A DNA stretch of 24,667 bases from JAHDBG01 sp963922685 (GTDB lineage Bacteria; Pseudomonadota; Gammaproteobacteria; Chromatiales; Chromatiaceae): contig CAWUJM010000025.1 in NCBI GenBank assembly GCA_963922685.1, positions 1 to 24,667 of the forward strand, given 5' to 3'. The stretch's first letter is position 1. The number at the start of each line of letters is the position of its first letter. The notes beneath the pieces are model-generated. The model had not been told where the DNA came from. It did not search any database and was given only the letters and a program-made list of their open reading frames with translations. The position numbers were made by a program, and so were the translations under genes. Positions 15,853-23,022 of the stretch are shown piece by piece.

Positions 15853-16104
15853 GTGGAATTCAAACAACTATGTGATCTGATCCAGAATACACTGAATCTC
15901 AATACAATGATATTAGATCAGAACACCAGATTACTCGGGCATCTACCCGAATTCGATTCACTTAGTTTATTGACACTACTCAAAAAACTTGAAAAAAATC
16001 ACGATATCAGGATAGAAAAAAATGAGCTAAGCAGTGAAATTTTCACAACAATTGGTAGTCTGTGGGAATACATAAAGAATAAGCATACTGGCACCTGTAC
16101 ATGA
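15853..16104 (+). CDS. Acyl carrier protein-like phosphopantetheine protein, resembling exosortase (XrtA)-associated ACPs
   Basis: This protein has 83 residues from a GTG at 15853 with no strong ribosome-binding site. The motif LPEFDSLSLL places the phosphopantetheine-accepting Ser at position 36. The pattern LLGHLPEFDS...GSLWEYIKNK follows ACPs of exosortase-A loci (typically LLG-LPELDSM and a terminal GSL) more closely than FabF-linked AcpP. Such proteins carry acyl or aminoacyl intermediates on a 4'-phosphopantetheine arm. Here no exosortase, AMP-ligase or polysaccharide genes are near. The stop overlaps the hemF start by 4 bp (ATGA), so it is co-translated with a heme-pathway gene, a pairing I cannot explain. 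The XrtA link is pattern recall and needs a profile search. Confidence 0.75.
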   Translation: MEFKQLCDLIQNTLNLNTMILDQNTRLLGHLPEFDSLSLLTLLKKLEKNHDIRIEKNELSSEIFTTIGSLWEYIKNKHTGTCT

Positions 16105-17015
16105 AGGACATTATCAATCCTGAATCAGTCAGAGATTATTTAAAAGATCTGCAAAAGACTATTTGCCAGAAATTTGAATGGGAAGATAAAAAAAAATTTA
16201 AAAAAGATAACTGGAAGAAAGCTGAAGGTGGTGGTGGATATACCTGCATTTTAGAAAAAGGAAAAGTATTCGAAAAAACAGGAGTAAATTTTTCTCATAT
16301 TCTGGGTCAGAAACTTCCTGCCTCAGCTATTACAACACGTCCGGAATTATCTGGTTGTGCATTTGAGGCTATGGGAATTTCTATTGTCACCCACCCCAGA
16401 AATCCTCATGTACCTACTTCGCATGCAAATCTACGATTCTTCATTGCACAAAAACCAGGCAGAAAACATGTGTGGTGGTTCGGGGGTGGCTTTGATTTAA
16501 CACCCTATTATGGTTATGATGAGGATGCAGTCCACTGGCATAAAACAGCTAAAACAGCCTGTGATCCCTTCGGTAAAAATATTTATCCACACTATAAAAC
16601 CTGGTGTGATCGCTATTTCTATCTGAAACATCGAAACGAAGCACGTGGTATTGGTGGACTTTTCTTCGATGATCTCAATAAACCAGATTTTACAGGATCT
16701 TTTAACTTAGTAAGAAGCATAGGAGATCATTACCTGCCAGCTTATCTGCCCATTGTCAGAAAACGTAAAAACATTTCGTATAACGAAAAAGAACGTGAAT
16801 TTCAATTGTACCGAAGAGGCAGGTATGTCGAATTTAATCTGGTACACGATAGAGGCACATTATTTGGTCTACAAAGCCAAGGTAGAACAGAGTCTATTCT
16901 GATGTCACTACCACCACTCGTTCGCTGGAATTACAACTGGAAACCAGAAAAAAGCAGTGCAGAAGAAAAATTATATACTCGCTATCTTAAACCAAGAGAT
17001 TGGTTATCTGTCTGA
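16101..17015 (+). CDS. hemF: Oxygen-dependent coproporphyrinogen III oxidase
   Basis: This protein has 304 residues (about 299 in E. coli). Diagnostic segments are EGGGGYTCILEKGKVFEKTG in altered form near residue 33-52, ISIVTHPRNPHVPTSHANLR, HVWWFGGGFDLTPYYGYDED, GIGGLFFDDLN and the C-terminal RTESILMSLPP. The enzyme oxidatively decarboxylates two propionates of coproporphyrinogen III using O2 in the cytoplasm, so the organism can make heme aerobically. Composition is distinctly AT-rich with an A9 run at 16188-16196. It overlaps the ACP gene by 4 bp and is 30 bp ahead of dnaA, suggesting one transcript. Confidence 0.95.
   Translation: MKDIINPESVRDYLKDLQKTICQKFEWEDKKKFKKDNWKKAEGGGGYTCILEKGKVFEKTGVNFSHILGQKLPASAITTRPELSGCAFEAMGISIVTHPRNPHVPTSHANLRFFIAQKPGRKHVWWFGGGFDLTPYYGYDEDAVHWHKTAKTACDPFGKNIYPHYKTWCDRYFYLKHRNEARGIGGLFFDDLNKPDFTGSFNLVRSIGDHYLPAYLPIVRKRKNISYNEKEREFQLYRRGRYVEFNLVHDRGTLFGLQSQGRTESILMSLPPLVRWNYNWKPEKSSAEEKLYTRYLKPRDWLSV
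16583..16591 (+). promoter_or_regulatory. Perfect consensus DnaA box inside hemF
   Basis: TTATCCACA matches the strict DnaA-box consensus exactly, 463 bp upstream of the proposed dnaA start. It also encodes part of IYPHY in HemF, so it may be coincidence; roughly 0.4 perfect matches are expected by chance in both strands of a window this size. Confidence 0.4.
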
Positions 17016-17032
17016 ACTATACCTTTTCTGAG

Positions 17033-17038
17033 TAAGGA
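17033..17038 (+). promoter_or_regulatory. Shine-Dalgarno sequence for dnaA
   Basis: TAAGGA is a full six-base complement to the 3' end of 16S rRNA. It lies 7 nt before ATC at 17046 and 4 nt before ATC at 17043, with no ATG, GTG or TTG in frame until GTG at 17130 and ATG 17133, far too distant. Confidence 0.7.
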
Positions 17039-17045
17039 ACTTATC

Positions 17046-18341
17046 ATCGAAACTTGGGACTACATACAAAAAAAACTAAAAAAAAGTCTTACGCAACAGG
17101 AATATAGTACCTGGATACAACCATTACAGTGTGTGCAGAGTGAGAAAAAACTGAATTTACTCTCTCCGAACGAATTTGTTATGCAATGGGTAAAGGAAAA
17201 CTATGAGGAAAAAATTAGTAACTACCTTAAAAAAATAAAACCAGATATTATACTAATAATTAAAGTCGGAAATCCTGAAAAAAAGGAAGATACGAAAAAA
17301 AAAGAAAAATACCACTACCAATCAAACATAAACAAGACATTTACATTTAATAATTTCATTGAAGGAAAATCAAATCAGCTAGCACGTGCAGCAGGTATAC
17401 AGGTTGGTGAGAATCCAGGGAAATCTTATAATCCAATGTTCATTTATGGGGGAGTAGGATTAGGAAAGACTCATTTAATGCAGGCAATAGGAAATATTAT
17501 CCAGGAAAAAAATCCACATACCAAAGTGCGTTATATGCACTCAGAACGGTTTGTTGCTGATATGGTCAGGGCGTTACAACACGGTTTAATTGATGAATTT
17601 AAACAATCAGTACGTGAAGTTAATGCCTTACTGATTGATGATGTGCAGTTCTTTGCCGGAAAAGAACGTAGTCAGGAAGAATTTTTTCATACGTTTAATG
17701 CACTATTTGAATCACACCAGCAAATTATCCTGACAAGCGATTGTTTTCCTAAGGAAGTCAAAGGTCTGGAAGATCGTCTCAAATCACGATTCGGATCTGG
17801 TCTGACTGTCGCCATAGAACCGCCTGATCTGGAAACCCGGATGGCCATCCTGATGAGTAAGGCAACGCGACTTTGCAAAACAGAGTTACCAGACGAAGTT
17901 GCCCTCTTCATCGCAAAAAACATCCAATCTAATGTCAGAGAACTTGAAGGCGCCTTACGAAGAATCAGTGCTAATGCACAATTTACCGGACAGCCTATCA
18001 CTATCAGTTTTGCCAAGGAAGCATTACGGGATATGCTGGACGCGCAGGCAAGACTGGTAACCTTAGAAAATATTAAGAAGACAGTCTCAGAATATTTTAA
18101 AATTCGTACCTCAGAGCTGATCTCAAATAAACGCAGTCGGACTATTGTGCGACCAAGACAGATTGCCATGCTACTGTCTAAAGAACTTACTAACCATAGC
18201 TTACCTGAAATCGGCGAATCCTTCGGTGGAAGAGATCATACAACAGTGTTGTATGCAACTCGCAGGATAAAAGAACTTTACGATAAAGATCATAAAATTA
18301 CTGAGGATTATAAGAACCTGTTGAGAATCCTGAGCAATTAA
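17046..18341 (+). CDS. dnaA: Chromosomal replication initiator DnaA, probable AUC start codon
   Basis: From ATC 17046 the product has 431 residues. Starting instead at ATG 17133 would delete most of domain I. The upstream frame encodes ETWDYIQKKL and SLTQQEYSTWIQPLQ, aligning without gaps to the DnaA N-terminus (LWQQCLARL...TEFSMWIRPLQ in E. coli). Domain II is a very short Lys-rich linker (about residues 75-95). Domain III has Walker A GGVGLGKT (135-142), Walker B LLIDDVQF (Asp198-Asp199) and the sensor/arginine-finger region LKSRFGSGL. Domain IV carries the DnaA-box-binding signature IGESFGGRDHTTVL (from about 389). DnaA-ATP melts oriC. No ATG/GTG/TTG exists between the hemF stop and residue 29, so the start is ATC 17046, ATC 17043 or CTG 17028. 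The gene follows hemF and lacks dnaN beside it. Confidence 0.93.
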   Translation: METWDYIQKKLKKSLTQQEYSTWIQPLQCVQSEKKLNLLSPNEFVMQWVKENYEEKISNYLKKIKPDIILIIKVGNPEKKEDTKKKEKYHYQSNINKTFTFNNFIEGKSNQLARAAGIQVGENPGKSYNPMFIYGGVGLGKTHLMQAIGNIIQEKNPHTKVRYMHSERFVADMVRALQHGLIDEFKQSVREVNALLIDDVQFFAGKERSQEEFFHTFNALFESHQQIILTSDCFPKEVKGLEDRLKSRFGSGLTVAIEPPDLETRMAILMSKATRLCKTELPDEVALFIAKNIQSNVRELEGALRRISANAQFTGQPITISFAKEALRDMLDAQARLVTLENIKKTVSEYFKIRTSELISNKRSRTIVRPRQIAMLLSKELTNHSLPEIGESFGGRDHTTVLYATRRIKELYDKDHKITEDYKNLLRILSN

Positions 18342-18352
18342 TGTAAGTAACC

Positions 18353-18361
18353 TGTGGAAAA
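18353..18361 (-). promoter_or_regulatory. DnaA box (TTTTCCACA on minus strand)
   Basis: TGTGGAAAA on the plus strand, complement TTTTCCACA, fits TTWTNCACA. It begins 11 bp after the dnaA stop codon. Confidence 0.5.
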
Positions 18362-18376
18362 AAATAAAACTGAAAG

Positions 18377-18385
18377 TTTTACACA
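18377..18385 (+). promoter_or_regulatory. DnaA box (TTTTACACA)
   Basis: Matches TTWTNCACA. It lies 15 bp after the first box and in the opposite orientation. Confidence 0.45.
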
Positions 18386-18421
18386 ATTAATTCACAGTTT
18401 TTTACTTAGTTTATACTAGGG

Positions 18422-18430
18422 TTATCAACA
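18422..18430 (+). promoter_or_regulatory. Near-consensus DnaA box (TTATCAACA)
   Basis: One mismatch to TTATCCACA, a variant often seen as a weaker site in origins. Confidence 0.4.
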
Positions 18431-18487
18431 ATAAGATTTTATAAACAAGTTATTGATTTTAATGAAAAAATTAAACAGGTTTCGTAT

Positions 18488-18496
18488 TTTTGCACA
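18488..18496 (+). promoter_or_regulatory. DnaA box (TTTTGCACA) beside the AT-rich stretch
   Basis: Matches TTWTNCACA and borders the AT-rich segment at 18497-18540, the arrangement expected of the box nearest a DNA-unwinding element. Confidence 0.45.
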
Positions 18497-18541
18497 GATA
18501 TAATAATAAAAAAATATTTAAGAAAAATAAATTTAAGATTG

Positions 18542-18568
18542 TAGGTAGAAAGTATTCTACCTATTTTT
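18542..18568 (+). terminator. Intrinsic terminator-like hairpin
   Basis: TAGGTAGAA (18542-18550) pairs perfectly with TTCTACCTA (18555-18563) around loop AGTA and is followed by TTTTT (18564-18568). It is oriented to end rightward transcription from dnaA about 200 bp downstream of its stop. The stem is AT-rich, so efficiency may be modest. Confidence 0.65.
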
Positions 18569-18718
18569 GAAATCACCTTAAATTTCATCTTCATCATAAA
18601 TAATAAAAAGAACTTAAGATTCAGATTAGGAGTATATTAATAAAAAATATCCAAAATATAAATAAGAATTTCTTTTAGAAATATCCTCACCCATTAACTC
18701 TATAATTGAGATTTTATT

Positions 18719-19399
18719 GTGAAAATGAAAAGACTTATTTCTGTTAGTTTAGTTTCACTGAGTCTATCAACTATATCTCATGCTGATATTAGTAGTGATC
18801 TGACTATCACCAGCAACTATTTGTCACGTGGTGTTACTCAGACGGATAATCAGCCTGCTGTACAAGGTAGTCTTAGTTTTATTAATGAAGAAGGTTTATA
18901 TACAGGGATCTGGATTTCCAACGTTGTTGGTGGTTCTGAGATAGATCTGTATGCTGGGTTAAGTGGCAACCTGAAAGATGTAAACTATGATCTGGGTGCC
19001 GTAAGCTATATTTATCCAAATCGAAATGATGAAGATTATACGGAACTATATGCCATACTCGATTTCCGGAGTTTTTCTGCTGGTGCAAAGTATACAGTTG
19101 GATCTAAAGTGAATGATACAAGTGAGGAAAATGAAAAATTCATAGAAGGTGACTGGTATTACTTCATATCCGCTAATACTCCTTTATATGATGAGTGGAA
19201 GATTTCCGGTACACTAGGTTATTATAATTTTGCTGATGATGGTGTAAAGAATAGTAAAACTTCTTACCGGCATATCGAAGCCAGTCTTAGCCGAGAAATA
19301 GAGGCTCTGGGTACCCTGACCCTGGCAGTCTCCAGAGCAAGTAAAGAAAGTGGCAACAAGAATGCTGTATTTTCAGTTGCATGGAATCAGTCTTTCTGA
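18719..19399 (+). CDS. TorF-family putative outer-membrane porin (TIGR02001-like)
   Basis: This protein has 226 residues from GTG 18719 (ATG 18725 is an equally plausible start). A signal peptide is clear: basic KMKR, hydrophobic LISVSLVSLSLSTI, cleavage after SHA. The mature part is made of alternating beta strands and keeps the family pattern: SNYLSRGVTQTDNQPAVQGS near the N-terminus, GLYTGIWISNV, then IDLYAGLSG, a Y-T-E-L-Y strand, and a terminal strand ending in Phe (VAWNQSF), typical for outer-membrane insertion by BAM. The family is a putative porin of unknown substrate, frequently encoded next to PII or ammonium-transport genes. glnK follows here too, although no amtB is present. It is probably transcribed separately, since a hairpin lies at 19419-19448. 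Confidence 0.85.
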   Translation: MKMKRLISVSLVSLSLSTISHADISSDLTITSNYLSRGVTQTDNQPAVQGSLSFINEEGLYTGIWISNVVGGSEIDLYAGLSGNLKDVNYDLGAVSYIYPNRNDEDYTELYAILDFRSFSAGAKYTVGSKVNDTSEENEKFIEGDWYYFISANTPLYDEWKISGTLGYYNFADDGVKNSKTSYRHIEASLSREIEALGTLTLAVSRASKESGNKNAVFSVAWNQSF

Positions 19400-19418
19400 A
19401 ACCTGATTCTGATTCATT

Positions 19419-19448
19419 CAGCAGAATCTTACCTTCTGGATTCTGCTG
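19419..19448 (+). terminator. Stem-loop between porin gene and glnK
   Basis: CAGCAGAATC (19419-19428) pairs perfectly with GATTCTGCTG (19439-19448) around a 10-base loop. It begins 19 bp after the porin stop. The downstream bases are CTTCCCC rather than a T-run, so a weak terminator or 3'-end stabiliser is likely. Confidence 0.5.
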
Positions 19449-19488
19449 CTTCCCCTAGTCAAGACTAATATTTCCAGGAATATAGTAT

Positions 19489-19827
19489 ATGAAATTAGTC
19501 ACCGCTATCATTAAACCATTTAAGTTAGATGATGTCCGAGAAGCTCTGTCAACGATCAGTGTTAAAGGTATTACAGTTTCAGAAGTCAAAGGCTTTGGTC
19601 GCCAGAAGGGACATACTGAATTGTATCGTGGTGCTGAATATATTGTTGATTTTTTACCTAAGATAAAATTGGAAGTTGCTATTAGTGACGATCTTCTGGA
19701 TACTACAATCAAAGCAATTATAGACGCAGCCAGAACTGGCAAAATCGGTGACGGTAAGATTTTTGTACAGGAACTGAATCAGGTCGTACGAATTCGTACT
19801 GGTGAAACTGGCACAGAAGCACTTTAA
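19489..19827 (+). CDS. glnK: Nitrogen regulatory protein PII (GlnK-type)
   Basis: This protein has 112 residues, exact family length. GHTELYRGAEY in the T-loop places the uridylylation target at Tyr51. TGKIGDGKIFV and VVRIRTGE are the B- and C-loop signatures that bind ATP/ADP and 2-oxoglutarate. The beginning MKLVTAIIKPFKL and the end VVRIRTGE...AL resemble GlnK more than GlnB. PII senses carbon/nitrogen state and controls AmtB, GlnE or NtrB. AGGA precedes the ATG. It stands between a TorF-like porin and yajC rather than beside amtB, so GlnB-type duties cannot be excluded. Confidence 0.93.
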   Translation: MKLVTAIIKPFKLDDVREALSTISVKGITVSEVKGFGRQKGHTELYRGAEYIVDFLPKIKLEVAISDDLLDTTIKAIIDAARTGKIGDGKIFVQELNQVVRIRTGETGTEAL

Positions 19828-19868
19828 GCATGGAATTATTTTACTTTTGAAAACTATCGGAGCTCTGC

Positions 19869-20198
19869 ATGAGTTTTTTTATTTCTGATGCACTCGCTAA
19901 TACTTCTGCTACCAGTCCGGATGGCGGTATGTTGCCCATTATTTTTCTGGTGGGAATGTTTATAGTGATGTATCTGTTTGTTATCCGACCTCAGACAAAA
20001 CGTCAGAAAGAACATAAAAAGCTGATTGCAGAATTAAGTAAGGGCGATGAAGTGCAAACAGTCGGCGGATTGATGGGTAAAATTACAGAACTGAACGATA
20101 ATACTGTAAGACTGGAGATCGCACCGGCTACTGTAGTTGCAATTCATCGTGCAGCAGTTGAACTAGTGCTGCCGAAAGGTACTTTATCAGCAGAATAA
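19869..20198 (+). CDS. yajC: Sec translocon accessory subunit YajC
   Basis: This protein has 109 residues with GGAG 6 nt ahead of the ATG. A single membrane helix (about residues 22-38) is followed by the conserved IRPQTKRQKEHKKL, then GDEVQTVGGLMGKI and a beta-rich C-terminal part. YajC is an inner-membrane partner of SecDF in the SecYEG holotranslocon. It is 13 bp ahead of secD in the conserved order. The often-adjacent tgt and queA are not upstream; glnK is. Confidence 0.94.
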   Translation: MSFFISDALANTSATSPDGGMLPIIFLVGMFIVMYLFVIRPQTKRQKEHKKLIAELSKGDEVQTVGGLMGKITELNDNTVRLEIAPATVVAIHRAAVELVLPKGTLSAE

Positions 20199-20211
20199 AC
20201 TAGTCAGAATC

Positions 20212-22065
20212 ATGATCAATCAATACCCGGCATGGAAAAATATGCTGGTTGCTGTCGTAATGTTACTGGCAGTTCTGTACGCCTTGCCAAATCTGTATGA
20301 TCAGGATCCGGTACTGGAAATCAGTGGGTTACGTGGTGCACATGTTGATCAGGTTCTTCAGGATAATCTGCACACTGCCTTGAAAAAGGCCGGGGTTAAA
20401 ACAAAACAGTTTGAGAGGCAGTCCGGCAAACTGTTTATCCGGTTTCGTCAGACGGAAGATCAGTTACGTGCCCAGAAAGTTATTGCCCATAGTTTACCGC
20501 TGAACTACACCCAAGCACTTACCCTGCTACCAGATGTACCCACCTGGTTAAGTGGACTAGGTGCACAGCAAATGAGTCTGGGACTGGATTTACGTGGTGG
20601 CATTCACGTTCTGATAGATGTTGATACAGACGCAGCTCTGCGCAGTGCAATTGAGTTGGAAGCCAGTACAATTCGGCGTTTTCTGCGTACCGAAAGAATT
20701 CGCTACCTGACAGTCAGAGAAGTTAACAATGGTGTAGAAGTACGATTCCGCAGCACCGAACAACGTGATCAAGCGCAACAACGTACTGCTGAAGCATTCC
20801 GGGAACTGCACTTCAGCACACAGGATATACAATCTGTTTATACTTTCCGCGCAACCTTTCCTGAAACTGCACAACGTGAAATCCGCAGGCAGGCACTCAG
20901 CCAGAATATTGTCACATTACGTAACAGGGTGAATGCACTCGGTGTATCTGAACCTGTAGTGCAACAGCAGGGCGAGAGACGCATCGTGGTTGAACTGCCT
21001 GGTGTGCAGGATCCGGGCAAGGTGAAGGATATCCTGAGTGCTACTGCTACTCTGGAGTATCGTTTAGTGGCAGGCGATACGACACAGGCACTGGATGCGT
21101 CTCATACAGGTAAAGCACCACCTGGCACCCGGTTGTATTATGAACGAGATGGGCAACCAATCCTGCTGAAGCGACAACTGATCGTAACTGGCGATCAGAT
21201 GACCAGTGCGGCTTCAACCTTTGACCAGCAAACCGGCTCACCAGCCGTTGTCGTCAATCTGGACAGTAAGGGCGCGAAGAGAATGCGAGATACGACGACT
21301 GAGCATGTCGGTAAACCGATGGCAGTCGTATTTAAGGAAAGACGTATCGTTGGACGTGATGTCGATGGCAGGCCGATCAGAAAGTGGGTGGAAGAAGTCA
21401 TCAGTGTCGCAGTAATCCGTGAACCCTTCGGACGCCGTTTTCAAACTACCGGCTTACAGGCAGATGAAGCGCATCAACTCGCCTTGTTACTGAAGTCCGG
21501 TGCATTGAAGGCTCCGATAGAAATCGTTGAGGAACGAACTATCGGTCCCAGCCTGGGCCAGGACAATATTGATCAGGGCTTTGCTTCCGTAATAGTTGGT
21601 CTGGTGCTGGTAATGATGTTTATACTGATTTATTACCGGATATTCGGCCTGGTAGCAAATCTGGCCCTGATAAGCAATCTGGTACTGATCGTCGCTGTTC
21701 TGTCTGTTTTACAGGCAACGCTGACTTTACCTGGTATTGCTGGTATCGTACTGACAGTCGGCATGGCAGTAGATGCAAATGTACTTATCTTTGAGCGAAT
21801 ACGCGAAGAATTACGTATTGGTAATAGTCCACTAGCAAGCATCCATGCTGGCTATGCAAAGGCATTTACCACGATTCTGGATGCGAATATCACGACTCTT
21901 ATCGCTGCCATTGTGTTGTTTTCTGTCGGTAGTGGCCCGGTACGTGGTTTTGCAATTACACTGGCTATTGGTCTGGTTACCTCTATGTTCACTGCAGTAG
22001 TTGGCACCCGCGTGATTATAAACCTGTTGTATGGCAAGAGACGTATGCCACGGCTGGCAATCTGA
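20212..22065 (+). CDS. secD: Protein translocase subunit SecD
   Basis: This protein has 617 residues (615 in E. coli). One N-terminal membrane helix (about 8-26) is followed by the large periplasmic P1 region with GLDLRGGIHVLIDVD near residue 124 and NRVNALGVSEPVVQQQG around 240. The C-terminal RND-like membrane domain holds five helices, with GLVLVMMFILIYYR and the signature GMAVDANVLIFERIREEL. With SecF it uses the proton gradient to pull exported proteins through and release them from SecYEG. secF starts 10 bp later. Confidence 0.96.
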   Translation: MINQYPAWKNMLVAVVMLLAVLYALPNLYDQDPVLEISGLRGAHVDQVLQDNLHTALKKAGVKTKQFERQSGKLFIRFRQTEDQLRAQKVIAHSLPLNYTQALTLLPDVPTWLSGLGAQQMSLGLDLRGGIHVLIDVDTDAALRSAIELEASTIRRFLRTERIRYLTVREVNNGVEVRFRSTEQRDQAQQRTAEAFRELHFSTQDIQSVYTFRATFPETAQREIRRQALSQNIVTLRNRVNALGVSEPVVQQQGERRIVVELPGVQDPGKVKDILSATATLEYRLVAGDTTQALDASHTGKAPPGTRLYYERDGQPILLKRQLIVTGDQMTSAASTFDQQTGSPAVVVNLDSKGAKRMRDTTTEHVGKPMAVVFKERRIVGRDVDGRPIRKWVEEVISVAVIREPFGRRFQTTGLQADEAHQLALLLKSGALKAPIEIVEERTIGPSLGQDNIDQGFASVIVGLVLVMMFILIYYRIFGLVANLALISNLVLIVAVLSVLQATLTLPGIAGIVLTVGMAVDANVLIFERIREELRIGNSPLASIHAGYAKAFTTILDANITTLIAAIVLFSVGSGPVRGFAITLAIGLVTSMFTAVVGTRVIINLLYGKRRMPRLAI

Positions 22066-22075
22066 AGGACAGGCT

Positions 22076-23014
22076 ATGCAACTGATCAGACGTCAGACCC
22101 GGATTGGTTTCATGTCACAGCGACGTCTGGCAATTATTCTGTCAGTCAGCATGCTGGTGTTATCTGTCGGTGCCCTGACTCTGCGTGGTCTGAATCTCGG
22201 TGTTGATTTCACCGGCGGTACTCTGATTGAGTTGGGCTACAGCCAACCCGCTGATCTGGCGCAGATTCGCGCTATACTGGCAGAACAGAATCCGGGTGAT
22301 TTTTCAGTACAACAATTTGGTACACCGCAGGACATCCTGATTCGACTGGCTGGTGGTTATGAAGGTAATACAACCGACCTCAGTAACCAAGTTTATACCA
22401 GCTTAATCAATGCAGCAGAAGCTCCGGTTACTTTGCGTCGGGTTGAATTTGTTGGCCCGCAGGTCGGGGATGAACTGACCGAAGACGGTGCCCTGGCGGT
22501 ACTGATTGCGTTGATTGCGATTATGATTTACGTTGCGCTGCGTTTTGAATGGCGCTTCGCTCTGGGTTCAGTACTGGCCTTAACCCATGATGTTCTGATC
22601 ACTCTGGGTTTATTTGCACTGCTGGGCCTTGAGTTTAATCTGCCAGTCCTGGCGGCGATCCTGGCGGTCATTGGTTATTCTCTGAACGACACTATTGTGG
22701 TCTTTGACCGGGTACGTGAAAATTTCCGGAAACTACGCAAAGGTACACCTCTGGAGATCATTAATCTGTCGCTGAACCATACGCTGAGCCGTACTCTGAT
22801 GACTTCTCTGACCACTTTGCTGGTTCTGTTGGCACTGTTTTTTCTGGGTGGTGAAATTATTCATGGCTTTGCATTTGCACTATTGGTTGGTGTCCTGATT
22901 GGTACCTACTCCTCTATCTATGTTGCCAGTACGACGCTGCTGGTTCTGGGGGTCAGTAAGGCTGACCTGATGCCAGTCGAAAAAGAAGGCGTAGTTGAAG
23001 ATAATCGTCCTTAA
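22076..23014 (+). CDS. secF: Protein translocase subunit SecF
   Basis: This protein has 312 residues from the ATG at 22076, preceded by AAGGA; the upstream in-frame ATG at 22031 lies within secD. Features are helix 1 (about 20-37), GVDFTGGTLIELGY, and RVEFVGPQVGDELTEDG before the membrane core. The core contains LRFEWRFALGSVLALTHDV, GYSLNDTIVVFDRVRENFRK and LSRTLMTSLTTLLVLLALFFLGG. Together these match SecF of the RND superfamily with six membrane helices. It closes the yajC-secD-secF operon. No terminator with a T-run follows; the next 200 bases are highly structured. Confidence 0.96.
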   Translation: MQLIRRQTRIGFMSQRRLAIILSVSMLVLSVGALTLRGLNLGVDFTGGTLIELGYSQPADLAQIRAILAEQNPGDFSVQQFGTPQDILIRLAGGYEGNTTDLSNQVYTSLINAAEAPVTLRRVEFVGPQVGDELTEDGALAVLIALIAIMIYVALRFEWRFALGSVLALTHDVLITLGLFALLGLEFNLPVLAAILAVIGYSLNDTIVVFDRVRENFRKLRKGTPLEIINLSLNHTLSRTLMTSLTTLLVLLALFFLGGEIIHGFAFALLVGVLIGTYSSIYVASTTLLVLGVSKADLMPVEKEGVVEDNRP

Positions 23015-23022
23015 TGTATTAG

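Larger units (their letters stand above)
18342..18718. other. Candidate chromosomal replication origin (oriC) in the gap after dnaA
   Basis: This 377-bp gap directly follows dnaA. It contains three sites matching the relaxed DnaA-box consensus TTWTNCACA and one near-box, TTATCAACA, all within 18353-18496. A very AT-rich stretch follows (18497-18540, for example ATAATAATAAAAAAATATTTA) that could serve as the unwinding element, and again at 18595-18670. There is no coding potential. There are no GATC sites in the gap, so Dam/SeqA control as in Enterobacteria is not expected here. A hairpin terminator lies at 18542-18568. The gap may also hold the dnaA 3' end and the promoter of the porin gene. 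Assignment is inferred from location, box density and composition. Confidence 0.5.

Noticed and set aside
17133..17135. ATG as the start of dnaA
   Set aside because: It would remove residues 2-29, which align ungapped with DnaA domain I, and it has no ribosome-binding site.
18701..18706. TATAAT as -10 of the porin promoter
   Set aside because: Only 13 bp before the GTG start and no -35 hexamer at proper spacing; it would leave almost no leader for ribosome binding.
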